The notes below the pieces were generated by a model. That model had not been told where the DNA came from and searched no databases. It worked only from the letters and a program-made list of their open reading frames with translations. The translations under genes were made by a program, and so were the position numbers. From Paracoccaceae bacterium (lineage in GTDB: Bacteria; Pseudomonadota; Alphaproteobacteria; Rhodobacterales; Rhodobacteraceae), in contig CP075370.1 in the NCBI GenBank assembly GCA_019454225.1, forward strand, positions 3,776,001-3,840,000: a DNA stretch of 64,000 nt, read 5' to 3'. The first letter of the stretch is position 1. Each line of letters starts with the position of its first letter. Of the stretch, positions 18,544 to 27,353 are shown piece after piece.

Positions 18544-18572
18544 AGATTAGGCGGCCCCGGCCCGCGCTTCAA
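18544..18572 (-). promoter_or_regulatory. Predicted sigma-70 promoter of mtnP
   Basis: On the minus strand TTGAAG (18567-18572), 17 bp, TAATCT (18544-18549). The start of transcription would be about 20 bp before the mtnP ATG. It lies just past the cpdB stop at 18585, so mtnP need not depend on cpdB transcription. By eye only. Confidence 0.4.
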
Positions 18573-18584
18573 CAGCCGCGCGCG

Positions 18585-20555
18585 TTACAGGGTGATGCGG
18601 AACCGCGCGAACCCGCCCTCGCCCTCGCCTGCCGCCTCGATCTTCAGCCCGCGTGCCTGCACTTCGGGCAGCCAGGCCGCCGCCTTGGGCCCGGTGTCGA
18701 ACAGCACCGTCGCCCCGCCCGCCGGCGCAAAGCCCCAGTTGGCATCGGCGGCCGGCGCGATCGTGCCCTGATCGACGATATAGCGCACCAGCGCATCGCG
18801 GTTGGTATCGGGCGCGCGCAGGATCACGGTCGATCCGTCCGCGCCCGGGAACCTTCCGCCACCGCCCGCCCGGTAGTTGTTCGACGCCACCACGAACTCG
18901 GCCGCCGGATCGACCGGCGCACCGTTCCAGGTCAGGTCCACGATGCGGCTCGCCGCCGCATCCGCCAGCCCGCCCTCGGCGTCGTATTTCGACGGCTGCG
19001 TCACGTCGATCCGATAGGTCACGCCGTCGATCACGTCGAAATTGTAGGACGGGAACGCCGGGTTCAGCAGGATCTGGTCCGCCACCCCCGGCTCGATCCG
19101 GTTGAAGATGCCCGCCGACCGCTCCAGCCAGTCCTTCAGCTGCGCCCCGCTGATCCGCACCGCCTGCAGCGTGTTGGGGTAAAGATACAGGTCCGCCACG
19201 TTCTTGATGGCAATCGGTCCCGCCGGCACGTCGGTGTAATAATCCGGCCCGCCGCGCCCGCCCGCCTTGAACGGCGCCGCCGCCGACAGGATGGGCAGCC
19301 CCTCGTGCGGGGTCCCCTTCAGCAGCGCGGCGGTGTACCAGACCTGCGCAAGGCTGACGATCTGCACCGACGGGTCATCGGCCACCAGCGCGAAATAGCT
19401 GTAGAGCGGGGCCGAGGTCTGCCCCACCTCGGCCCGCACATAGGCCAGCGTCTCGTCATGCACGGCGGCGGTGGCGGCGATGGCCGGGGCGAAATCCGTG
19501 GCCAGCGCCTTGATCGACCGGTCCTCCTGCCTCTGGAAGATCGGGCGCGCGCTGCTTTCGGCGGCGGTGATCCGCCAGCCCGCGCCGTCCTTCTCCAGCA
19601 TCAGGTCGATCAGCCCCATATGCGATCCCCAGAACCCCGGCATCGTCGCGGGCTTGCCCATCAGCGTGCCCTTTTCCATGTCGATGCCCTCGCCCGCGAA
19701 GTCCTTCGACGGCCAGACCCGGTGGTGGTGCCCCGTCACCACCGCGTCGATCCTCTCGACCCCGGCAAGGTGCAGCGCGGCGTTCTCCATCATCTCCTCG
19801 GCCGGGCCCGCATCGATCCCCGAATGCGACAGCGCCACCACCACATCCGCGCCGTCCTCGCGCATCTGCGGCACCCAGGCGCGTGCCGCCTCCAGGATGC
19901 CGCGCACCGCGAACCGGCCTTCCAGATGCGAACGGTCCCACAGCATGACCTGCGGCGGCACGAAGCCGATCACCCCGATCCGCACCGGATGCCGCGCCCC
20001 CGCGCCATCCGTCAGCTCGCGCTCCAGGATGACATAGGGCGGCAGGTACAGCCGGTCCTCGCGCGGGGTGGCGCCCAGCGCCCGCGCGAAATTCGCGCAG
20101 ACCACCGGAAACTCGGCCCGCGCGTTCACCCGGTCCAGGAAATCGACGCCATAGTTGAACTCGTGGTTCCCCAGCGTCCCCGCGTCATATCCCACCGCGT
20201 TCATGCCCGCGATCACCGGATGCAGGTCGCCTTCGGCCATGCCGCGCTTGTAGGCGATGTAGTCGCCCATCGGGTTGCCCTGCAGATAGTCGCCGTTGTC
20301 CACGGTGATCACGTTGCCCGCCTCGGCCCGGATCTGCGCGATCAGGTCGGCGGTGCGCGCCAGGCCCATCGTGTCGTTGGGCTTGTCGGCGTAATAGTCA
20401 TAGGGATGCACGTGGCAATGCAGGTCGGTTGTGGCCAGGATGCGCAGATGTGACTGCCCGGCGGCAGCGCGCGCCGCGAAGGGATGCAGCATCACAAGGC
20501 CCCCGGCGGCGGCGGCCGAGGTCAGAAGGCGGCGGCGGGTCAGGGCAAGGGTCAT
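18585..20555 (-). CDS. cpdB: Bifunctional 2',3'-cyclic-nucleotide 2'-phosphodiesterase/3'-nucleotidase
   Basis: A protein of 656 residues. It degrades 2',3'-cyclic nucleotides and 3'-nucleotides in the periplasm so nucleosides can be taken up. Twin arginines at residues 7-9 (TRRRLLTSAAA) give a Tat-type signal. The metallophosphatase domain shows TTDLHCHVH (Asp44, His46, His48), GNHEFNYG and TGHHHR; the C-terminal 5'-nucleotidase domain shows VVASNNYRAGGGGRFPG. AGGAG six bases before the ATG at 20555 decides that start over the ATG two codons upstream. It precedes mtnP on the same strand. Confidence 0.93.
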   Translation of the reverse strand: MTLALTRRRLLTSAAAAGGLVMLHPFAARAAAGQSHLRILATTDLHCHVHPYDYYADKPNDTMGLARTADLIAQIRAEAGNVITVDNGDYLQGNPMGDYIAYKRGMAEGDLHPVIAGMNAVGYDAGTLGNHEFNYGVDFLDRVNARAEFPVVCANFARALGATPREDRLYLPPYVILERELTDGAGARHPVRIGVIGFVPPQVMLWDRSHLEGRFAVRGILEAARAWVPQMREDGADVVVALSHSGIDAGPAEEMMENAALHLAGVERIDAVVTGHHHRVWPSKDFAGEGIDMEKGTLMGKPATMPGFWGSHMGLIDLMLEKDGAGWRITAAESSARPIFQRQEDRSIKALATDFAPAIAATAAVHDETLAYVRAEVGQTSAPLYSYFALVADDPSVQIVSLAQVWYTAALLKGTPHEGLPILSAAAPFKAGGRGGPDYYTDVPAGPIAIKNVADLYLYPNTLQAVRISGAQLKDWLERSAGIFNRIEPGVADQILLNPAFPSYNFDVIDGVTYRIDVTQPSKYDAEGGLADAAASRIVDLTWNGAPVDPAAEFVVASNNYRAGGGGRFPGADGSTVILRAPDTNRDALVRYIVDQGTIAPAADANWGFAPAGGATVLFDTGPKAAAWLPEVQARGLKIEAAGEGEGGFARFRITL

Positions 20556-20943
20556 CGGCATCTCCTGCGGGCTGGGGGCCTGCCGCGCCCGGCGCGACTC
20601 GGCGGATGTCATGCTGCTACGGCGCCAGCGTAACAGGCCTGCGGCGGTTCCCCAGCGCGGTCTGTCCGGCTGCGCCAAAACCCGCCGCCTGCCCGGCCCC
20701 TGCCCCCGCAGGGACCGCCCGGCCCCGCGTGGGCCGGGTCGGCGTGTCGGGCCGACCCGCCGCCCTGTCCCCGGCGCGGCGTCCGTGCCCGCAGGCGTGG
20801 CAACCCGGCACGCATCCGGCACGACCCTCGCGGGGTTCCGGCCCGGGTCGGCCCCGGCATCGCCCTGACCCTCCGGAACGCGGCCGCATCCCTCGCCGAC
20901 CCCGCGGCGGAACGCCGGGGCGGGGCGGTTCCGGCGCAGCCTG

Positions 20944-21075
20944 CCCCGATTCGCGTTGCAGGTTGACGGCCCGCTGCGCGCGCCCTGTCGGGACGGATGC
21001 CATACGCAAGCCAGACGCCGGCGGGACGCCCGCCATACCGGCTCCAGCCCGCATCCGGCGGAATTAATCCAGCGC
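20944..21075 (+). repeat. Dispersed intergenic repeat, copy A
   Basis: Part of a 623-bp stretch (20556-21178) without a supportable gene. Bases 20944-21007 match the reverse complement of 40615-40678 nearly base for base, including CGCGCCCTGTCGGGACGGAT and an adjoining CCATACGC; a second matching block GATTAATCCAGCG-type (21062-21075) follows after a diverged middle. Both copies lie upstream of a gene and point toward it: here the GNAT gene at 21179, in copy B the MATE gene. The remaining 20556-20943 shows nothing I can name. Confidence 0.75.
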
Positions 21076-21178
21076 CCGCAATCCCTTGCGCGGCAGTTCG
21101 CGCAGCCCGTTTGCCCCCGCCCCCGCCCCGTGCTACCCGCGCCCCCGACACCCCTCCGCAACGCCGCAGGCCCGCCAA

Positions 21179-21667
21179 GTGTACCAGCTGGAAGAGGAAA
21201 CCGAGGACGACTGGTGGGAGGTCGAGGCGCTCTACGACCTCTGCTTCGCCCCCGGCCGCACCGCGCTGTCGTCCTACCGGCTGCGCGACGGCGTGGCCAC
21301 CGTGGCCCCCCTCTGCCTGACCCTGCGCGACGACACCGGCACCCTCGCCGCCGCCATCCGCTACTGGCCGGCCGAGGTCGGCGGGCAGGATGTCCTGCTG
21401 CTCGGGCCGGTGGCCGTCCACCCCACCCGGCAGGGCGAGGGTCTGGGGGGGCTGCTGATCCTTGAAAGCCTGGCCGAGGCGCGCAGGCTGGGCTGGGAAC
21501 GGGTGATGCTGGTGGGCGACGCCCCCTATTACGGGCGGTTCGGCTTTGTCAAACTGCCAGATGTTGTGATGCCGCCGCCCACCAACCCCGACCGCGTGCT
21601 GGGCCTTGCGCTGCGCCCCGGCGCCTGGAACGGGGTGCGCGGACCGGTGGAAAAGGCCCGCGCCTGA
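21179..21667 (+). CDS. GNAT family N-acetyltransferase
   Basis: About 162 residues starting at GTG 21179 (VYQLEEETEDDWWEVE). An in-frame extension to 21086 is proline/arginine filler. The acetyl-CoA loop is VHPTRQGEGLGGLLI, followed by a tyrosine-rich end DAPYYGRFGF, as in the YhbS-like branch of small-molecule acetyltransferases. Substrate unknown. The start region lacks a clear ribosome site, so the exact start is uncertain. The dispersed repeat copy A lies about 100 bp upstream. Confidence 0.85.
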   Translation: MYQLEEETEDDWWEVEALYDLCFAPGRTALSSYRLRDGVATVAPLCLTLRDDTGTLAAAIRYWPAEVGGQDVLLLGPVAVHPTRQGEGLGGLLILESLAEARRLGWERVMLVGDAPYYGRFGFVKLPDVVMPPPTNPDRVLGLALRPGAWNGVRGPVEKARA

Positions 21668-21706
21668 CCCGCTTGCACCACGGCGCGGCGCCCCCATATC
21701 CTTGAC

Positions 21707-22477
21707 ATGGACACGCCCGCCGCCACTGCCCTGCCCGCCGCGCGCCCCGATCCCGCCCCCGAGATCGCGCGCCTTGCCGCGCGCTACCGGCGCGCGAACG
21801 GCCCGGTGATGGCACTGATGAACCGGCTGGGCGGACAGGTCGAGGATCAGCTGTCCAACCTGCCGCCGGTCTGGCGCGACCGTATCGAGACCGCGACGCT
21901 GGCCGCGCTGTCCCGCGCCGTCATGGTCGCGCAACTCGGCCGCCACGCCCCCCGCACCGGCCCTGCGGGCGCCCCGGTCCTGGCGGCGCTGACCGGGGCG
22001 GCCGGCGGCGCCGGCGGCATCGCCACCGCGATTGCCGAGCTGCCGCTGACCATCACCTTGATCCTGCACGCCATTCTGCGCGAGGCCGCGGCCCTGGGAT
22101 TCGACCCCGACGATCCCGGCATCCGTGCCGAGGCGCTGCGCGTCATGGCTCAGGGCAGCCCGCTGGCCAGCGATGACGGGATCAACACCGCCCTGATCGG
22201 TGCCCGCCTGACGCTGACCGGCCCCGCGATGCACAAGCTGATCGCCACCCTGGCCCCCGGGCTGGCCGCCGTGCTGACACGGAAGCTGGCCGCACAGGCG
22301 GTGCCGGTTCTGGGAGCGGTGACCGGGGCGGCGCTGAACACCGCGTTCCTGCGGTCCTACCGCGATCTCGCCCATGTCCGCTTCGGCCTGCTGCGCCTGG
22401 CCGAGATCCATGGCGCGGGGCGGGTGCTGGGTGATTTCGCGCAGGCCACCACCCCGCCCCGGCTGCGCCGCGCCTGA
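21707..22477 (+). CDS. EcsC family protein
   Basis: A protein of 256 residues. The pattern of a helical N-terminus, an alanine/glycine-rich hydrophobic middle (LTGAAGGAGGIATAIAELP) and LIGARLTLTGPAMHKLI matches the EcsC family. EcsC was named from a Bacillus ABC-transporter operon, but its role is unclear and no transporter genes are nearby here. Hydrophobic stretches around residues 95-125 and 195-215 could associate with the membrane. It follows the GNAT gene by 39 bp and probably shares its transcript. Confidence 0.85.
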   Translation: MDTPAATALPAARPDPAPEIARLAARYRRANGPVMALMNRLGGQVEDQLSNLPPVWRDRIETATLAALSRAVMVAQLGRHAPRTGPAGAPVLAALTGAAGGAGGIATAIAELPLTITLILHAILREAAALGFDPDDPGIRAEALRVMAQGSPLASDDGINTALIGARLTLTGPAMHKLIATLAPGLAAVLTRKLAAQAVPVLGAVTGAALNTAFLRSYRDLAHVRFGLLRLAEIHGAGRVLGDFAQATTPPRLRRA

Positions 22478-22480
22478 CGC

Positions 22481-23893
22481 TCAGCCCTTCAGGACCGCGC
22501 CGGGGTTCAGGATCCCGCGCGGGTCAAGCGCCGCCTTGACCGCCCGCATCGCCGCCAGCTTGACCGGATCGCCATAGCGTTCAAGGTCGTCCACCTTCAT
22601 CCGCCCGATGCCGTGCTCCGCGCTGACCGACCCGCCGCGCGCATGCACCATGTCATGCACCAGCCGCGCCACCCGTCCCCGCTGCCCGTCATGAGCGGCC
22701 CGCGCGCCGCCGCCGGGGGGGAAGATGTTGTAATGCAGGTTGCCGTCGCCCAGGTGGCCGAAACAGTTGATCCTGAAGGGCGCGATCGCGGCAAGGGCCG
22801 CCCCCGCCGACTCGATGAAGCCCGGCACCTCGGACAGCGGCAGCGCGATGTCGTGGCTCGACACCGCGCCGATGCGGCGGTTCGCCTCGGGGATCGACTC
22901 GCGCAGCTGCCACAGGTGGTCGGCCTGCGCCTCGGACATCGCCATCACCGCCGCGCCCGCCAGCCCCTGCTCCTCGGCATCGGCGTGCAGCATCCCCATC
23001 GTCTCGACCGGGTCCATCCCGGCGGGCAGGCCCAGTTCCAGCAGCACCGTCCATTCCGGCGCCACGTCGAACGGCGCGCGCAGGCCCGGCATGGTCTCGG
23101 CCAGAAAGTCGAACCCCGCCCGCGCGATCAGCTCGAAAGCCGACACCAGCCCCGGCAGCCGCTCCCCCGCCAGATGCAGCAGGCGCAGCGCGGCGGCGGG
23201 CGAGGGAACCGCGATCATCGCCACCGCCCGCCCCGCCGGGGGCGGGAACATCCGCAGGCTTGCCGCGGTGATCACCGCCAGCGTCCCCTCGGAACCGATC
23301 AGCAGGTTCCGCAGGTCATAGCCGGTGTTGTCCTTCCGCAGGCGCCGCAACCCGTGCCACACCGTGCCATCCGCCATCACCGCCTCGATCCCCAGGCACA
23401 GGTCGCGCGCATTGCCATAGCGCAGCACGCCGGTGCCGCCGGCATTGGTCGCCAGCGTTCCGCCCACCGTCGCCGTCCCCTCGGAGGCCAGCGACAGCGG
23501 ATAGATCCGGCCCGCGGCCTCGGCCGCCGCCTGCACGGCGGCCAGCGTCGCGCCCGCCTCGGCAAGGATCACGTTCTCCGCCGGATGGACCGCCCGGATT
23601 GCCGCCATCCGCTCGGTCGACAGGATCAGCGGCACCGGACCGTCCGGGGCCACCTGCCCGCCCACCAGGCCGGTGCCCCCGCCCCAGGGCACCACCCCCA
23701 CCCCGACGGCATGCGCCGCCGCCAGGATCGCCGCCACCTCGGCGACGCCGGCGGGGCAGGCCACCGCGGCGCCCTGCCCCTGCCAGCGCCCGCGCGGCTC
23801 GGACAGATGGCGGGGTTCGGGCGAACGCAGCGTCCCGGGCGGCAGGCGCGCGGCCAGGGCAGACAGGAATTCGGGGCTGGCGGGGGCGGCCAT
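22481..23893 (-). CDS. FAD-binding 2-hydroxyacid dehydrogenase (GlcD/D-lactate dehydrogenase type)
   Basis: A protein of 470 residues. The N-terminal FAD_binding_4 domain shows VVPWGGGTGLVGGQV and ASEGTATVGGTLATNAGG; the C-terminal FAD-oxidase domain shows CFGHLGDGNLHYN and AEHGIGRMK. This layout belongs to flavoproteins oxidising D-2-hydroxyacids such as D-lactate, glycolate or D-2-hydroxyglutarate; the exact substrate is not decidable. The ATG at 23891-23893 is six bases past a GAGG site and preferred to the ATG two codons upstream. It is convergent with the EcsC gene (3-bp gap). Confidence 0.92.
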   Translation of the reverse strand: MAAPASPEFLSALAARLPPGTLRSPEPRHLSEPRGRWQGQGAAVACPAGVAEVAAILAAAHAVGVGVVPWGGGTGLVGGQVAPDGPVPLILSTERMAAIRAVHPAENVILAEAGATLAAVQAAAEAAGRIYPLSLASEGTATVGGTLATNAGGTGVLRYGNARDLCLGIEAVMADGTVWHGLRRLRKDNTGYDLRNLLIGSEGTLAVITAASLRMFPPPAGRAVAMIAVPSPAAALRLLHLAGERLPGLVSAFELIARAGFDFLAETMPGLRAPFDVAPEWTVLLELGLPAGMDPVETMGMLHADAEEQGLAGAAVMAMSEAQADHLWQLRESIPEANRRIGAVSSHDIALPLSEVPGFIESAGAALAAIAPFRINCFGHLGDGNLHYNIFPPGGGARAAHDGQRGRVARLVHDMVHARGGSVSAEHGIGRMKVDDLERYGDPVKLAAMRAVKAALDPRGILNPGAVLKG

Positions 23894-23951
23894 GGGCATC
23901 CTCGTTGCATCGGGATGCCATATGGCCCCGAACACGGGCCGGGGCCAAGGG

Positions 23952-24770
23952 TCAGTCGTCCAGCCAGGCCGGTTGCAGCGCCAGGATCGTGGGGCGCGAC
24001 GGCAGCTTGCGCAGGCCAAGCTCGATGTCCGGCTGGTCAAGCCGCACCACGTCGAACTCGGCCTCCATCCGCTGCAGGAACCGCTCCAGCGACGCCTCCG
24101 AGAACCAGTGCATCGGCACCACCACCGACGACCGGAACCGCTGGACCACCTGCACCATCGACGGCAGGTCCAGCGTATAGCCGCCGTCGACCGGTACCAT
24201 CACCACGTCCAGCCGCCCCACGGCGGCGAACTGCGCATCGTCGGGAATGTGGTGCAGGTGCCCCAGATGCCCGATGCACAGGCCCGCAACCTCGAAGATG
24301 AAGATCGAGTTGCCATCGGCGCGCACCATGCCCTCGCCCCAGCCGCGCACGTCCGTCGGCACGTTGCGCACCAGCATCTCGCCCAGGTCCAGCCGGTGCT
24401 CGGCCGGCCCCTCGCCATCGCCCCAGCCACGCAGCACATGGCGGATTCCGGGGTCGGGATAGGGCGTCCAATGCGTGCTGTGGGCGTTGTTCATGGTCAC
24501 GATGTCGGGCACCAGCGGGTTGCGGCCGACATAGCCGGTATAGTCGGTCACCGCCGTCAGCCCGCCCGCTGTCTCGATCAGGAAACTGGCATGGTCCAGA
24601 TACCGCAGCCGCACCGTATCGGCCTCAAGCGGCGCGCCAAAGGCCGCGGGCACCCGGGTTTCCGGCCCCTGGGCGAGGGCGATGCAGTGCGACGGGATGC
24701 GGTCCTGCGCCGCGGCGGGGCCTGCGGGCAGCAGGGCAAGGGCGGCGGCAGTCAGGACAGCACGGATCAT
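23952..24770 (-). CDS. Secreted metallo-beta-lactamase-fold protein
   Basis: A protein of 272 residues with a signal peptide (LTAAALALLPAGPAAAQ). The fold shows YLDHASFLIET, a later IGHLGHLHH, MVPVDGG and VVPMHWF. The usual HxHxDH motif is replaced by NNAHSTH, so metal binding may be reduced or of a different kind. Related to UPF0173-type hydrolases in strand order. Function unknown. It ends 58 bp before the start of the flavoprotein gene on the same strand. ATG at 24768-24770 with a GGGAGG ribosome site. Confidence 0.85.
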   Translation of the reverse strand: MIRAVLTAAALALLPAGPAAAQDRIPSHCIALAQGPETRVPAAFGAPLEADTVRLRYLDHASFLIETAGGLTAVTDYTGYVGRNPLVPDIVTMNNAHSTHWTPYPDPGIRHVLRGWGDGEGPAEHRLDLGEMLVRNVPTDVRGWGEGMVRADGNSIFIFEVAGLCIGHLGHLHHIPDDAQFAAVGRLDVVMVPVDGGYTLDLPSMVQVVQRFRSSVVVPMHWFSEASLERFLQRMEAEFDVVRLDQPDIELGLRKLPSRPTILALQPAWLDD

Positions 24771-25003
24771 GGAACCCTCCCCTTGTCGGCAGGAAGGCTA
24801 GCACGCCCGGGCCCGCCGTCAGCCGGGCCGCGCTTCACAGCCGCGTGTGCCGGGCGGCGGGCCCTGGCCGGGCCCCGGCCCCTGCCCGGGCGGCGGGCGG
24901 GATGCCCGGTCCGGCGGCACCCTGCGGATGGCACCGCATGGCCGTTGCCAGCCCCCGGCCATCGGCGCTAGCACTGTCGCATGCGCGCGCCAGACCCCCG
25001 CCG

Positions 25004-25882
25004 ATGACCCTTCCGCGCGACACCCGCAGCCTTGAACGGCGGATGGGCGACCGGGCACGCCGCGCGCTGCCGGCCTGGGCGGCCGACCTTGCGATGTTCG
25101 TGCTGAAACAGGGCTGGGCCTGCCTGTTCGGCGGCGTGCTTCTGGCGGCCATCATCGCCACGAAACTGGTCTGGCATCCGGGCTGGGCGCTGCACCGCTA
25201 TGACGCGCTGTTCCTGATCGCACTGGCCACACAGGCCCTGTTCCTGCGCCTGCGGCTGGAGACCTGGGAAGAGGCGCGGGTGATCCTGCTGTTCCACCTG
25301 ACCGGCACCGCGATGGAATGGTTCAAGGTGTCCGCCGGATCCTGGGCCTATCCCGAACCCGGCCTGTTCAAGCTGATGGGCGTTCCGCTGTTCTCGGGGT
25401 TCATGTATGCGGCCGTCGGCAGCTACATGGTGCGGGTGATCCGCATCTTCGACATGCGCTTTGCCCCGTTCCCGCCGCTGCCGCTGACGCTTGCCCTTGC
25501 GGTGGCGATCTATGTCAATTTCTTCGCCCACCACTTCCTGCCGGACATCCGGCTGGCGCTGTTCGCGGCGACGGTGATCCTCTACGCCCGCACCCGGATC
25601 TGGTTCCGGATCTCGGTGACGGATCGCTGGATGCCGCTGCCGGTTGCGGCCTGCCTGTCGGCCGCGGCGCTGTGGGTGGCCGAGAACGTGGGCACGGCCA
25701 CGGGCACATGGCTTTATTCCGGGCAGATGCCGGGCCAGTGGGTCAGCGCGGCCAAGTTCGGGTCGTGGTACCTGCTGCTTTATGTGGCCTTCGCCACCGT
25801 GACCCTGGTCAGCCGGTCGGCGCTGTTCCCGCAGGCCCTGCCCGGCGGGCAGCGCCCTACAGCAGACCGCGCCAGGACATGA
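25004..25882 (+). CDS. DUF817 family membrane protein
   Basis: A protein of 292 residues with about eight membrane segments. Features matching DUF817 are EWFKVSAGSWAYPEPG, PLFSGFMYAAVGSYM and VNFFAHHFLPDIR, and conserved acidic and histidine residues within helices. No function is known to me. Start at MTLPRDTRSL (25004); an upstream extension to 24845 is low-complexity. Its 3' end overlaps the convergent gene at 25857 by 26 bp. The 233 bp before it hold no gene. Confidence 0.88.
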   Translation: MTLPRDTRSLERRMGDRARRALPAWAADLAMFVLKQGWACLFGGVLLAAIIATKLVWHPGWALHRYDALFLIALATQALFLRLRLETWEEARVILLFHLTGTAMEWFKVSAGSWAYPEPGLFKLMGVPLFSGFMYAAVGSYMVRVIRIFDMRFAPFPPLPLTLALAVAIYVNFFAHHFLPDIRLALFAATVILYARTRIWFRISVTDRWMPLPVAACLSAAALWVAENVGTATGTWLYSGQMPGQWVSAAKFGSWYLLLYVAFATVTLVSRSALFPQALPGGQRPTADRART

Positions 25883-26228
25883 CGGCCACCAGCAGCGCGC
25901 CTGACGCGATCACCGCGACCAGCACCGCCACCACCAGCCGCCCCAGGAACCCGATGCGGCGGTCCCAGGCGCTGATCCCCATCAGGTGCTTCAGCGCCAG
26001 GTCATAGTCCTGCGCCACGCGCTCCTCGTCGATCTGCAGCAGCAGCTTGGGGTTCTGCGCCATCTCGGCCGCCTCGGCCAGCCGTGCCACGGCATCGCGC
26101 ACCCGGCGGGGCAGGCGGCGCCCGCCCCGCTTCAGCTTGGCGGCAAGGCCCTGCCCGCCCAGCCCCATGCGCTCATCCATCAAGGCGGCCACGCGGTCCG
26201 CCATCTGCTGTATCGCAATCGCGCCCAT
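25857..26228 (-). CDS. Hypothetical protein with C-terminal membrane anchor
   Basis: A protein of 123 residues from MGAIAIQQMADR. The first 90 residues are charged and helical (DERMGLGG, RRLPRRVRDAVARLAEAAE); one membrane segment (RLVVAVLVAVIASGALLVAV) sits at the C-terminus, so it looks tail-anchored. I do not recognise a family. It overlaps the convergent DUF817 gene by 26 bp. Frames extending to 26699 in the same phase lack coding character. Confidence 0.7.
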   Translation of the reverse strand: MGAIAIQQMADRVAALMDERMGLGGQGLAAKLKRGGRRLPRRVRDAVARLAEAAEMAQNPKLLLQIDEERVAQDYDLALKHLMGISAWDRRIGFLGRLVVAVLVAVIASGALLVAVMSWRGLL

Positions 26229-26327
26229 CCGGCCCGAACCCCTTGCATCCGGCACGCACCCTAGGCCCCGCCGCCGGTGGCCGCAACGGCTCTGGCCGCA
26301 GCGCGATGCGCGCGGTAAAGGGGTGGC

Positions 26328-27098
26328 ATGCTGACCACACACCGCTTCGGCCCCGACCCCGCGCCCGCGTCGCCGCCGATCCTGATCGTCCACGGGCTTT
26401 TCGGCTCGGCCCGCAACTGGGGGGCCATCGCGCGCCGCCTGGGGCAGGACCGCAGCGTGATCACCGTGGATCAGCGCAACCACGGCGAAAGCCCCTGGCT
26501 GCCGACACAGGGCTACCCCGAGATGGCCGCCGATCTGGCCGAGGTGATCGCCGCGCAGGGCGGGCCGGTGGATGTGGTCGGGCATTCCATGGGCGGCAAG
26601 GCCGCGATGATGCTGGCGCTGACCCGCCCCGATCTGGTGCGGCGGATGGTCGTGGCAGATATCGCGCCGGTCGCCTATACCCATGACCAGACGCGCCACA
26701 TCGACGCGATGCGCAGCCTTGACCTGGGCGGCCTGTCATCGCGGGCCGAGGCCGACCGGCGCCTCGCGCTGACCACGCCCGACGCGGCCCTGCGCGCCTT
26801 CTTCCTGCAATCGCTGGATCTCAAGTCCGACCCGCCCCGCTGGCGGCTGAACCTCGACGTGCTGGCGGCAGAGATGCCCCGGATCGTCGGCTGGCCCGAT
26901 GCCGTCGACGGCCGTTTCGACGGCCCGGTGCTGTTCCTGTCCGGCGCCGAAAGCAGCTACGTCCGCCCCGATGACCGCCCGGCGATCCGTGCCCTGTTTC
27001 CCGCCGCGCGCTTTGCCAGGATTCCCGGCGCGGGCCACTGGCTGCATGCCGACAAGCCCCGGGAATTCGAGGAAACGCTGCGCGTGTTCCTGTCCTGA
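26328..27098 (+). CDS. Alpha/beta fold esterase (YbfF-like)
   Basis: A protein of 256 residues. HGLFGSARNWGAIAR forms the oxyanion region, GHSMGGKAAM the nucleophile elbow, and GAGHWLHADKP carries the catalytic histidine. DQRNHGESPW is typical of the YbfF branch, which acts on short acyl esters. Cytoplasmic, no signal peptide. It is convergent with the small membrane protein at 27103, four bases apart. Confidence 0.9.
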   Translation: MLTTHRFGPDPAPASPPILIVHGLFGSARNWGAIARRLGQDRSVITVDQRNHGESPWLPTQGYPEMAADLAEVIAAQGGPVDVVGHSMGGKAAMMLALTRPDLVRRMVVADIAPVAYTHDQTRHIDAMRSLDLGGLSSRAEADRRLALTTPDAALRAFFLQSLDLKSDPPRWRLNLDVLAAEMPRIVGWPDAVDGRFDGPVLFLSGAESSYVRPDDRPAIRALFPAARFARIPGAGHWLHADKPREFEETLRVFLS

Positions 27099-27102
27099 AC
27101 CT

Positions 27103-27279
27103 TCAGCCCAGACGCCGCGCGACCAGCCAGGACACCGGCAGCGCCACCACGAAGCCCAGGATCGCCGCCACCAGGATGGGTTGCAGCGTGTCATGCCCGG
27201 TGGCCAGCGCCACCACCACCAGCGAACCGGCCAGCGTCACCGAGGCCATCGAATAGATCACCATCAACAGGCGGGTCAT
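27103..27279 (-). CDS. Small two-helix membrane protein
   Basis: A protein of 58 residues, beginning MTRLLMVIYSMASVTLAG. Two membrane segments (residues about 3-26 and 34-53) are joined by GHDTLQP, and the end is basic (ARRLG). Similar short Rhodobacteraceae proteins are often labelled CTP synthetase in databases, which this cannot be. An AGGAACGG ribosome site precedes the ATG. It lies downstream of soeC on the same strand with a 74-bp gap that contains an FNR-like box, so separate oxygen-dependent control is possible. Confidence 0.75.
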   Translation of the reverse strand: MTRLLMVIYSMASVTLAGSLVVVALATGHDTLQPILVAAILGFVVALPVSWLVARRLG

Positions 27280-27333
27280 GCCGTTCCTCCGTCATTGCCC
27301 GCCCGACCCTGCCGCAACCCGGCCCGGCCCGCA

Positions 27334-27347
27334 TTGACACGGATCAA
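27334..27347 (-). promoter_or_regulatory. FNR/FnrL-like box
   Basis: TTGACACGGATCAA fits the TTGAY-N4-RTCAA pattern of FNR-type regulators. Its centre is about 61 bp before the ATG of the small membrane protein, where a class II site would give a short leader. No strong -10 box is visible. It lies 7 bp past the soeC stop. Confidence 0.4.
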
Positions 27348-27353
27348 GCCAGC

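Noticed and set aside
17517-20453. A 978-codon plus-strand frame opposite mtnP and cpdB
   Set aside because: No motif, composition typical of antisense frames, and it covers two well supported genes.
20617-21054. A 145-codon minus-strand frame containing a MASVPTGRA peptide shared with copy B
   Set aside because: Similarity is limited to the repeat core, an indel breaks the frame, and the remainder is low-complexity Gly/Arg.
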